A DNA stretch of 16,004 nucleotides, taken from an uncultured Candidatus Nemicrothrix sp. Lineage in GTDB: Bacteria; Actinomycetota; Acidimicrobiia; Acidimicrobiales; UBA8592. The translations under genes and the position numbers were made by a program. Within the stretch, counting starts at the first letter, position 1. Each line of letters starts with the position of its first letter. Of the stretch, positions 7,093 through 13,636 are shown piece by piece. Under the pieces are notes generated by a model, which saw only the letters and a list, made by a program, of their open reading frames with translations, ran no database searches and had not been told where the DNA came from. The stretch covers positions 1 through 16,004 of the forward strand of contig CAJWRY010000022.1 of the NCBI GenBank assembly GCA_913046155.1, read 5' to 3'.

Positions 7093-8001
7093 TTATTTTG
7101 ATGCGATAAAGGTGTTAATTATTTGAGCAAGTTCGTTCGGTTTATCCTCCTGAAGAAAATGTCCTGCTCCTTCAATGATGATGTGTGGTTGACCTTGAGC
7201 CCCGGGCACGTCTCGTATGAACGCCTTTTCTCCTCCAGCCGACACAGGGTCACTGTCACTAAACGCAGTTAGAAAAGGTTTAGTAAATTCTTTAAGAACT
7301 TTCCAAGCCCTTTTGTTGTCCTGTGATGCAGGATTATCATTAGAAGTCGGAACAAGTGAAGGAAAGATTCTGGCTCCCGCTGTGTACTCATCGGATGGGA
7401 AAGGGGCATAGTATGCCTTTATTTCATCACTCTGGAGTTCGCGAACCGTAGCCGTATTTATAAGGTCACCAATTGGGAATTCTGGCGAAGTTTGTGAGTA
7501 TTTTTGCCAGTCCATGAACGCTTTTGTAAGTTGACCTTCACCAGTTGGGAGTCCTGTGTTCCCAATTACAACACGCGAGAACCGTCCTTGGTCGGAACCG
7601 ACTAAACGTAAACCAATTAATCCACCCCAATCTTGCCCAAAGAAAGTCACATTTTGCAGATTTAACTTCACAAAGAGCAATTCCTGCATCCAGAGGACAT
7701 GACGAGCGTATGTATAATCCTCCATTCTCGTTGGTTTATCACTTTTTCCAAAGCCAACTAAATCTGGAACAATAACGCGATGACCAGCTTCTACAAGAAT
7801 AGGAATCATGTGACGATAGAGATAACTCCACGAGGGTTCTCCATGAAGTAACAGCACAGGGTCAGCGTCTGCAGGCCCTTCATCAAGGAAATGAACTCGC
7901 AGAGTCCCACCCTCTTGATCATTTATCTCTAGATAATTACCTTCAAATTGATAATCTTTTAAATTTTCAAATTGAGAATCAGGTGTCCTAATAATCTCCA
8001 T
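7093..8001 (-). CDS. dhmA: Haloalkane dehalogenase-like alpha/beta hydrolase (subfamily I type)
   Basis: A 302-residue cytoplasmic alpha/beta hydrolase closely matching the haloalkane dehalogenase subfamily of which Xanthobacter DhlA is the type. These enzymes cleave carbon-halogen bonds by nucleophilic attack of an aspartate. Visible are HGEPSWSYLYR (53-63, oxyanion region), the nucleophile D124 followed by halide-binding W125 in FGQDWGG, and a second halide-binding tryptophan candidate W165 in FMDWQKYSQ, at the position of DhlA W175. The acid is probably D251 in SDSDPVS and the base H281 in GAGHFLQED. The dehalogenase active site therefore looks complete, unlike epoxide hydrolases or plain esterases. 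A GGAGGG site lies 6 nt before the ATG. It is the fourth gene of the operon, 21 nt after the MBL-fold gene. The true substrate is unknown. Confidence 0.85.
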   Translation of the reverse strand: MEIIRTPDSQFENLKDYQFEGNYLEINDQEGGTLRVHFLDEGPADADPVLLLHGEPSWSYLYRHMIPILVEAGHRVIVPDLVGFGKSDKPTRMEDYTYARHVLWMQELLFVKLNLQNVTFFGQDWGGLIGLRLVGSDQGRFSRVVIGNTGLPTGEGQLTKAFMDWQKYSQTSPEFPIGDLINTATVRELQSDEIKAYYAPFPSDEYTAGARIFPSLVPTSNDNPASQDNKRAWKVLKEFTKPFLTAFSDSDPVSAGGEKAFIRDVPGAQGQPHIIIEGAGHFLQEDKPNELAQIINTFIASK

Positions 8002-8022
8002 TGTTATCCCTCCGTTAATTGA

Positions 8023-8874
8023 TTATTTGATAGTAACTTTCAGTAAGTCGTCACCGATTTCAACTTTTCCAGAAAATTTCTCAGCTGCTTTATCAAGCCA
8101 TTGCTGGACTACTAATTCATGGAATTCATTCTCTTTAGGCGGAATAGCGGGAACATAATGAGTCAAAATCAATGTGTCCATTCCAGCCCTTTCGGCAGTA
8201 TCTGCCGCCTCCTCCACAGACGAATGATAATTTAAAATGTCTTGAATTCTTTGGTTTGGAAGTTGTTCAACGATATCTTTCCGTATCGCTGTGTGAACTA
8301 ATGCTTGTGCTCCGCTACACAGCTGGTCCAGATCAGCACATGGGATTGTATCTCCTGCAACAACTGCCGAATTTCCTTGGTAATCAAACCGAAAAGCAAC
8401 TGTCGGGTCAACGGGCTTATGATCAGTAGGAGCTGCGGAGATACGTACTGCTGAAGACAAATCCAATGTTCCTCTGGTGATTTCAGTAACTTCAACCTGA
8501 GGAGGTTTATGCAGGTCATCGTGGTGAGCGATTCTATAGCCAATATCAAGTTCTAAGAAATGTAGGATTCTTGAGACAGTTTCCTTTGTGCCCTCAGGTC
8601 CGACAATACGCAGAACTTTTGGTTCATCTACGTTCAGAGCCCAAGAAGATGTGATTACGTCGTTAAGGTCTGTTATGTGATCGCTATGCAAGTGAGTTAG
8701 TAATACTGCATTCAACATAGTTGGCGTACATCCGGCAGCGGCGAGGCGCATAAGGACTCCTCGACCAGCATCAATCAGGTAGTTCTCGTCTCCCGCCTGA
8801 ACCAATGTTGAGGGACCAGCCCTATGTGGATCCGGCATCGGAGAACCCGTGCCTAATAATGTAATGTCTATCAT
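8023..8874 (-). CDS. Metallo-beta-lactamase-fold hydrolase, RNase Z/AtsA-like
   Basis: A 283-residue zinc hydrolase of the metallo-beta-lactamase fold. The metal-binding motif is HLHSDH (61-66). Further ligands are probably H152 in TDHK, D175 in VVAGDT and H239 in LTHY, and NYHSS (215-219) resembles the HST motif of RNase Z relatives. The N-terminal LLGTGSPMPDPHRAGPS is typical of this group. Known members include tRNA 3'-processing RNase Z, phosphodiesterases, and MBL-fold alkyl/arylsulfatases such as Alteromonas AtsA. Its position between a sulfatase and a dehalogenase-like enzyme favours a metabolic ester hydrolase over tRNA processing; this is inference. The gap to the sulfatase gene is 8 nt and the sulfatase stop codon forms part of its AGGAG ribosome site, implying coupled translation. 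Confidence 0.8.
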   Translation of the reverse strand: MIDITLLGTGSPMPDPHRAGPSTLVQAGDENYLIDAGRGVLMRLAAAGCTPTMLNAVLLTHLHSDHITDLNDVITSSWALNVDEPKVLRIVGPEGTKETVSRILHFLELDIGYRIAHHDDLHKPPQVEVTEITRGTLDLSSAVRISAAPTDHKPVDPTVAFRFDYQGNSAVVAGDTIPCADLDQLCSGAQALVHTAIRKDIVEQLPNQRIQDILNYHSSVEEAADTAERAGMDTLILTHYVPAIPPKENEFHELVVQQWLDKAAEKFSGKVEIGDDLLKVTIK

Positions 8875-8882
8875 GATCTCTC

Positions 8883-11156
8883 CTATTGTCTTGCGTTTTC
8901 TGCACGCTGCTGCACTTCCGCTAGGTCGCGTGGTTCACGTGCAACGAGTTGTATCTCCAATTCATGTAATTTTCCGGTGAAAGAAAACAAATCGTCGTAC
9001 AACTGTGAAACTGGGGATCCATGATCAAATCCGATGCTGGCGCTTCCTGAGGTGATCATACGCATATAGAACGGAATTTCGATCATTCCGCTTGGTTTGT
9101 CATTGATAAAAAGTTCAATCGTACCGTTTTTCCCTAACCGCCTGAACTCAGCTTTAAGTTCAACCTCACCGTTAGGAAGAGTTCTATCTGATTCAATGAT
9201 CGAATGATCGTCAAAGGCATTGTAATCAATCACTAATCGGTTGTTGAGAACGAAGAAAGAGATACCTGAGTTTTCAGTTCCGTAAGCGAAAAGCACACCA
9301 TTGTCATCTGATGCGCAACTTACTCGTGCCGTGATGTCAAAGCTTCGACCACTGATACTTGCAGCGGCCTGACCAGGTATGGGCGACATAGGAGGCTTAT
9401 ACACATACCTTCGGTCTGAAGGGTGTGGCGATTGATCACGAAACCGCTGACCAAAAAGTTCAAACATCCTGTCATCTAGAGGAAGGACACCGTGCTTGTC
9501 CGCTTCCTCCCACCATAGATGTTGAAGTTCTGTAAGTTTCGACTGATTTTTATCAGCTAAATTATCACATTCTGACCAATCCAATGACAGGTCATATAGT
9601 TCCCATGGTTCCTCTGCGTAGTCAGCCCCTTGAACATGTCGAGTTACGGCTTTCCAATTATCAGCAATAATTGCTCGGCTTCCTGCGTTTTCAAAATATT
9701 GAACTTGATTTTTCGATTTAGCCTCAGGCTCGTTTAGTAAATGAGCAAACGAATGACCTGTTACCGGTAATTGCTCAATTCCTTTAAACAAAGAAGGTGG
9801 AGTTATCCCAAGAAGATCAAAAATAGTCGGTGCAATATCTGCAACGTTGATAAATTGATTCCGCAGTTGGCCATTTTGCGATTTATCTATTCCCTCAGGC
9901 CAATGAATGACTAGCGGAACATGCACTCCACCCTCATGCGTATTTTGTTTATACCATTTAAAAGGGCTGTTACCTGCCTGCGCCCATCCCCAAGGATAAT
10001 TGGTATGACTGTGCGGACCGCCAATGTCATCTATTCTTTGAATCGCTTCCTCTGGTGTTTCCAAAATTGCATTGAAAAATTTCATTTCGTGCATAACACC
10101 AAATGGCCCACCTTCTTGCGAAGCTCCATTATCTGAAAGCAGGATAAAGACTGTGTTATCTAACTGACCAAGCTCGCGTAACCCATCTACAATTCTCCCG
10201 ATTTGATCATCTGTATGATCAAGAAAAGCGGCAAAAGCCTCTTGTAGCCTTGCTGCAAGTTCCTTTTGAACATCAGGCAAGTCTTCCCACGCTTCAACTC
10301 CTGGGTTTCGAGGTGCTAATTGCGTTCCTTCGGGAATAATTCCTAACTCGAGTTGATTCTGATACCACTGCTCACGAGTTATATCCCAGCCTTGATCAAA
10401 CTTACCCCGGTACTTATCTAAATACTCTTGGGGTGCTTGGTGTGGTGCATGCGTTGCTCCAAAAGGTATGTAAGCAAAGAAAGGCCTATCTGGTCTGACT
10501 CCCTTTAGGTCACTTACCATGGAGAAGAAATTGTCTACAAGATCCTCCGAAAGGTGATAGCCATCTTCAGGTTTAGCTGGAGGGTTAACATGGTGGTTAT
10601 CCTTCGTGAGACTTGGATTAAACTGATCTGTCTCTCCTTCAAGGAACCCGTAAAATCTGTCAAATCCTCTTCCGAGTGGCCATTGGTTAAAGGGTCCGGC
10701 TGCAGAACAATCCTCCATCGGCGCTAGATGCCACTTTCCAAGACAAAAGGTTGCATACCCCTTTGAATTCAATATTTCCGCTATCGTTGCGGCTTTATTA
10801 GTTATATGCCCCAGCATGTTTGGGAATCCAGTTTTAAAATTAGATACGGACCTCATTCCAACTGCATGCTGAGATCTTCCGGTTAGTAACGATGCCCTTG
10901 TAGGTGAACATAGAGGAGTGACGTGAAAGTTCGTAAATTGCAATCCACCTCCGGCTAGAGAATCAATATTTTTTGTGTCAATCGAAGAGCCGTAGCATCC
11001 CAACTGGGCGAAACCAGTGTCATCTAATAGAACCAGCACGATGTTTGGGGCGTCCTCACCTGGGTGTTCAGGGATTTCAAACCACGGTTCAGAATCCTCA
11101 TGAGTCTTATTAATCGTTCCCTTAAAGCTGCTCTCTTGACCAACCAATTTAGACAT
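8883..11156 (-). CDS. Type I arylsulfatase, long form, probably cytoplasmic
   Basis: A 757-residue formylglycine-dependent sulfatase that hydrolyses organic sulfate esters. The signature PLCSPTRASLLTGR contains C83, the cysteine converted to formylglycine, and R87. Other active-site residues are the calcium ligands D45 and D46 in LLDDTG, K141 and H143 in LGKWHLAP, H236 in GATHAP, and D342-N343 in LSDNGAS. The sulfatase domain spans about 35-590. The last 150 residues (about 605-740) look like a beta-sandwich of the laminin-G/concanavalin kind. This long architecture resembles the 787-residue sulfatases of mycobacteria. The N-terminus (MSKLVGQESSFKGTINKTHE) is polar with no signal peptide, so the substrate must be intracellular. 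The formylglycine-generating enzyme is not in this window. It lies 8 nt after the regulator gene, whose TAG stop is part of its ribosome site. Confidence 0.92.
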   Translation of the reverse strand: MSKLVGQESSFKGTINKTHEDSEPWFEIPEHPGEDAPNIVLVLLDDTGFAQLGCYGSSIDTKNIDSLAGGGLQFTNFHVTPLCSPTRASLLTGRSQHAVGMRSVSNFKTGFPNMLGHITNKAATIAEILNSKGYATFCLGKWHLAPMEDCSAAGPFNQWPLGRGFDRFYGFLEGETDQFNPSLTKDNHHVNPPAKPEDGYHLSEDLVDNFFSMVSDLKGVRPDRPFFAYIPFGATHAPHQAPQEYLDKYRGKFDQGWDITREQWYQNQLELGIIPEGTQLAPRNPGVEAWEDLPDVQKELAARLQEAFAAFLDHTDDQIGRIVDGLRELGQLDNTVFILLSDNGASQEGGPFGVMHEMKFFNAILETPEEAIQRIDDIGGPHSHTNYPWGWAQAGNSPFKWYKQNTHEGGVHVPLVIHWPEGIDKSQNGQLRNQFINVADIAPTIFDLLGITPPSLFKGIEQLPVTGHSFAHLLNEPEAKSKNQVQYFENAGSRAIIADNWKAVTRHVQGADYAEEPWELYDLSLDWSECDNLADKNQSKLTELQHLWWEEADKHGVLPLDDRMFELFGQRFRDQSPHPSDRRYVYKPPMSPIPGQAAASISGRSFDITARVSCASDDNGVLFAYGTENSGISFFVLNNRLVIDYNAFDDHSIIESDRTLPNGEVELKAEFRRLGKNGTIELFINDKPSGMIEIPFYMRMITSGSASIGFDHGSPVSQLYDDLFSFTGKLHELEIQLVAREPRDLAEVQQRAENARQ

Positions 11157-11164
11157 TCGTTCTC

Positions 11165-11779
11165 CTATTCGCTATCTGGCAAAAGGCAGTCAATAGCGCT
11201 ACTCCAGGCTCTGCGGGTTTGCACTATTGACCTATTTTGTGTTCGACGAAACTGCTCCCACGATTCAACAGATGTGAGAACTGAGATATTGATAACTATA
11301 TCGTCACGATTTGCCGGGTTGAGTGTACGAAGTTCGAGATCAAAGTGCACCCGTATCTGGTCCGAAAGCATTAACCGTGCGGAGTCGAGCTGCTTTGCTG
11401 CAATCGGGCTGTGCTGTTGGTTCTTACGATTGAGCAGTTGGAGCGGGTGGAGTTTCTCATGAAGTAAAACTCGCGCTTCAGTGAAAGCTGTGATCCGCTG
11501 TTTGCGATCTCCAGCCCCTATCTTAGGAATGGAGACTAGATCGGGGAAACGTTCCGAAATGCGAATGATCGCGTCGTTTCGGAGTTCATCAAGTGTTTCA
11601 AAATATCGATACATTGACGCTATTGAAACGCCTGCGCGTTTCGCCACCGCATCTGGGCCAGGAGCGTCTCCATGCTCCAGCACTAAATCAATGAACGCAT
11701 CAACTGCTGATACGCGCCGCTCGTGTCGCTTGATGGTGTGCCCGTTAGCTAATGATGCAATCTGGATACTATTAGTCAT
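11165..11779 (-). CDS. TetR-family transcriptional regulator of the sulfatase operon
   Basis: A 204-residue DNA-binding regulator. The N-terminal helix-turn-helix is at about residues 42-61 (PDAVAKRAGVSIASMYRYF), with the SMYRYF recognition helix end typical of TetR proteins, followed by ETLDELRNDAI. The remaining residues form the variable ligand-binding and dimerisation region and show no recognisable ligand motif. It is the first gene of a five-gene operon, and its product probably represses its own promoter through the palindrome at 11835-11857. It would release when a pathway compound binds. Its stop is 8 nt before the sulfatase start. The start ATG at 11779 has only a weak ribosome site (AGGA, 11 nt upstream), so the protein may be made at a low level compared with the genes after it. 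Confidence 0.88.
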   Translation of the reverse strand: MTNSIQIASLANGHTIKRHERRVSAVDAFIDLVLEHGDAPGPDAVAKRAGVSIASMYRYFETLDELRNDAIIRISERFPDLVSIPKIGAGDRKQRITAFTEARVLLHEKLHPLQLLNRKNQQHSPIAAKQLDSARLMLSDQIRVHFDLELRTLNPANRDDIVINISVLTSVESWEQFRRTQNRSIVQTRRAWSSAIDCLLPDSE

Positions 11780-11834
11780 CGCACTCTAGTCCTGAACTGA
11801 GCTTTCTTGGTAGCGCAGTTTCCATCAACATTCA

Positions 11835-11857
11835 TGATAGTGATACTATCACTATCA
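11835..11857. promoter_or_regulatory. 23 bp palindromic operator for the TetR-family regulator
   Basis: An 11 bp arm TGATAGTGATA (11835-11845), one central base C (11846), and the exact reverse complement TATCACTATCA (11847-11857) make a perfect 23 bp palindrome. It lies 56 bp upstream of the regulator's start codon and covers the -10 of the best promoter candidate. TetR-family repressors bind such sites as one or two dimers. The sequence is also internally repetitive (GATAGTGATA), which could allow two overlapping binding registers. A perfect match of this length is very unlikely by chance. Confidence 0.8.
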
Positions 11858-11871
11858 AATTTACCCAACAA
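11843..11871 (-). promoter_or_regulatory. Candidate promoter of the TetR-sulfatase operon
   Basis: Read leftward, TTGTTG (complement of 11866-11871) serves as -35 and TAGTAT (complement of 11843-11848) as -10, with a 17 bp spacer. The -10 lies inside the palindromic operator, so bound repressor would block polymerase. Transcription would start near 11836, giving a leader of about 57 nt before the regulator's ATG at 11779. The match to consensus is moderate; the overlap with the operator is what makes it credible. Confidence 0.55.
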
Positions 11872-11939
11872 ATACCTTATAGAAGCTGCACGCGTTCAAG
11901 CACTTTTGCGAAATCCTATTCTCATGCTGAATAAGTCAA

Positions 11940-12917
11940 CTATGGGAAAAGGTCATCTAAAGAACAAATACAAATTTGGCTCTCAGAGCCAGGATGATTT
12001 GTATGGAAAGCTTCCGAAATTTTTTTTAGTTCGTCACTGCATACTCCGGGCATGAGAATGTCGATGGATGATTGGCTGCGAATGTAGACATAGTCCGACG
12101 CAAATGAGCCAAGAATATCGTTTTCGTTAACCCCCTTCTTCTTGCCGTCCTCAAGGCTAATCCGAAGGCCATTAATCTCTTGAATTTTGCTTGCGTTCAA
12201 CCGATACCCAACGAACTCCAGCAACGAACTCATAGAGTCTCTAATTAGATTTACTTTTGAGTCTGGAATTGACTCCCAACGCACAGGAATCTCCAAAATT
12301 GAGAAATTATGTCGATATGCAAGATCGAGGATCTCTGCGTCTTGCGCAAACCCTTTAACATGTGAGGCTGAAAATAGTATTTTGGCAACTGGGCTTCTGT
12401 AGACCTTAAAACCGCATTGGGTATCTGCAATTTTATGTTTAGTTAGCATCCGTAGAAGTAACGAGAATCCTAAAGTTACGAACTTTCGCGAGCTGGTGAT
12501 TCCTTGGGTTTGCGAACCTTCAATTGATCGAGATCCAACAACAATGTCATGCTCGTCAAGCCCCTTCATTGCAGGTTCGATAGCAGAAAGGTCAGTGGCC
12601 ATATCTGCATCCATCGTGATTATTATTGGAGCATTTGCAGCCGCTACTCCTACTCGTAATGCACTTCCCTTGCCAGTGTTTTGAGGTTTCGTTATTACTT
12701 TCCCCATCGGGAAGAAATCTTCAATAAATTGCCGACAGATTGTACTTGTTGAATCAGTACTTCCATCATCAACGACTATTACTTCAATGCGTTGGGGGTC
12801 GACAGATATTGAACGCAGTGCGTCTAATAGAGAGGGGATTCTTTTCTCTTCATTAAATGCTGGCAGAATAATAGAGATTACTGCGTTACTTCTATAAACG
12901 TAGTTATTTCCACTCAC
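11940..12917 (-). CDS. Family 2 glycosyltransferase, DPM1/ALG5-like
   Basis: A 325-residue GT-A fold glycosyltransferase. It shows the family order: SIILPAFNEEKRIPSLLDAL (15-34), VVDDGSTDST (48-57) for nucleotide binding, TGKGSALRVG (81-90), the metal-binding DAD at 103-105, and DTQCGFKVYR (165-174), which is typical of polyprenyl-phosphate glucosyl- or mannosyltransferases. Such enzymes move a sugar from a nucleotide donor to a lipid phosphate carrier at the inner membrane face. No transmembrane helix is obvious, so it is likely peripheral. Residues after about 245 form an 80-residue tail that I do not recognise. The start is GTG at 12917, overlapping the upstream gene's stop as GTGA, so it is translated with the phosphopantetheinyl transferase. 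The acceptor and sugar cannot be read from sequence. Confidence 0.85.
   Translation of the reverse strand: MSGNNYVYRSNAVISIILPAFNEEKRIPSLLDALRSISVDPQRIEVIVVDDGSTDSTSTICRQFIEDFFPMGKVITKPQNTGKGSALRVGVAAANAPIIITMDADMATDLSAIEPAMKGLDEHDIVVGSRSIEGSQTQGITSSRKFVTLGFSLLLRMLTKHKIADTQCGFKVYRSPVAKILFSASHVKGFAQDAEILDLAYRHNFSILEIPVRWESIPDSKVNLIRDSMSSLLEFVGYRLNASKIQEINGLRISLEDGKKKGVNENDILGSFASDYVYIRSQSSIDILMPGVCSDELKKISEAFHTNHPGSESQICICSLDDLFP
11968..12004 (-). terminator. Nested hairpin inside the 3' end of the glycosyltransferase gene
   Basis: An inner perfect stem TGGCTC (11977-11982) / GAGCCA (11986-11991) with a 3 nt loop is framed by an outer exact inverted repeat ATACAAAT (11968-11975) / ATTTGTAT (11997-12004), with a small asymmetric internal loop between them. 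In the leftward transcript the structure is followed by a moderately U-rich stretch (GTATTTGTTCTTTAG). It sits within the last 22 codons of the glycosyltransferase. It could act as an overlapping transcription terminator or a 3' mRNA stability element before the TetR operon. Confidence 0.4.
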
Positions 12918-13582
12918 GACTGATTTTCAGGCGGTGGAGGCGGAATCTCAATAGCTGTGATGATTACGCCATTAAATATTGCGTATCGACCTTTCATTTC
13001 TGCGATCGGGCCATTCTTTTGAATGTGGGCTGTAAAGGAGTTTCTTTCTTCATGGAAATTGATGAATACTTCTTTGAAACCCAACCATTTGTTGGTAATG
13101 GGATACCAGGCTTTATATGTTGCTTCTTTTGCGGAGAAGAGAACTTTCCCGGGATGTTGAATTAGTCCGCTAGCTGCAGCTTTAACCCATTCTTGTTCGC
13201 TTTCAATACTTATTCTCCTCAACACTCTTGAAGATAAAGGTTCGTCTATTTCTGCGTCTAAACCTAGAGAGTGAACATCTGATTGTTTAGCGACTGCTGC
13301 AGCAGCGTACCCACGCGAATGCGTGATGGATCCCACTACACCAGAAGGCCAGATCGGCTCTCCTTTATTTCCGATCGGAATATGCACAGGAGGTATATTT
13401 GCCAAAGCCATTGATTGATGCGCGCAAAAGCGTCCTGCGATGTATTCGTTCTTTCGGTTTTGTGAAACGTTCTCTAGGTAAGTACGTTCGTTCAACGAGA
13501 GAAATGATGAATCAATCATTGAGTCACGAGTGTCCGTGACGGCTACCGACCTCGAAAATAAATCTTTCAAAACGTCTCTCAT
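12914..13582 (-). CDS. 4'-phosphopantetheinyl transferase (Sfp/EntD/PptT-like)
   Basis: A 222-residue enzyme that moves the phosphopantetheine arm of coenzyme A onto a serine of acyl or peptidyl carrier proteins. Family motifs are in order: GNKGEPIWP (71-79), GSITHSRGYAAAAVA (84-98), LGLDAE (106-111) with Mg ligands D109 and E111, and FSAKEATYKAWYP (149-161) with E153 and K157. Length and layout match the larger, EntD/PptT type rather than the small AcpS type. The protein ends in a proline-rich tail (PPPPPENQS). It starts 54 nt after gatB and overlaps the glycosyltransferase start by 4 nt. No carrier-protein or synthase gene is nearby, so its target (fatty acid ACP, polyketide or peptide synthase) is not shown. 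AAAGG precedes the ATG by 2 nt, closer than usual. Confidence 0.9.
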   Translation of the reverse strand: MRDVLKDLFSRSVAVTDTRDSMIDSSFLSLNERTYLENVSQNRKNEYIAGRFCAHQSMALANIPPVHIPIGNKGEPIWPSGVVGSITHSRGYAAAAVAKQSDVHSLGLDAEIDEPLSSRVLRRISIESEQEWVKAAASGLIQHPGKVLFSAKEATYKAWYPITNKWLGFKEVFINFHEERNSFTAHIQKNGPIAEMKGRYAIFNGVIITAIEIPPPPPENQS

Positions 13583-13636
13583 GCCTTTGGACCGTATCTC
13601 ACAAATCTATTGTTGACACATCTGCAGTAGCGGTGC

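Larger units (their letters stand above)
11780..11939. other. Intergenic region between glycosyltransferase and TetR operon
   Basis: This 160 bp gap marks the border between the gatAB/phosphopantetheinyl transferase/glycosyltransferase group and the sulfatase operon, all read leftward. It holds the palindromic operator and promoter candidate described separately. No hairpin with a T run that would end glycosyltransferase transcription is evident in the gap itself; the nearest strong hairpin lies just inside the 3' end of that gene. No gene on the plus strand is supported. Confidence 0.5.

Noticed and set aside
8883..11156. Horizontal transfer or mobile origin of the sulfatase operon.
   Set aside because: No transposase, integrase, tRNA, flanking direct repeats or obvious base-composition break was seen at either border.
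11807..12055. 82-codon plus-strand frame across the TetR operator and the glycosyltransferase 3' end.
   Set aside because: It covers the operator palindrome and lies antisense to a clear gene; no ribosome site or recognisable domain.
13612..13617. Plus-strand TTGACA between gatB and the phosphopantetheinyl transferase as a promoter.
   Set aside because: No plus-strand gene lies downstream and no -10 partner is clear; a single hexamer is not enough.
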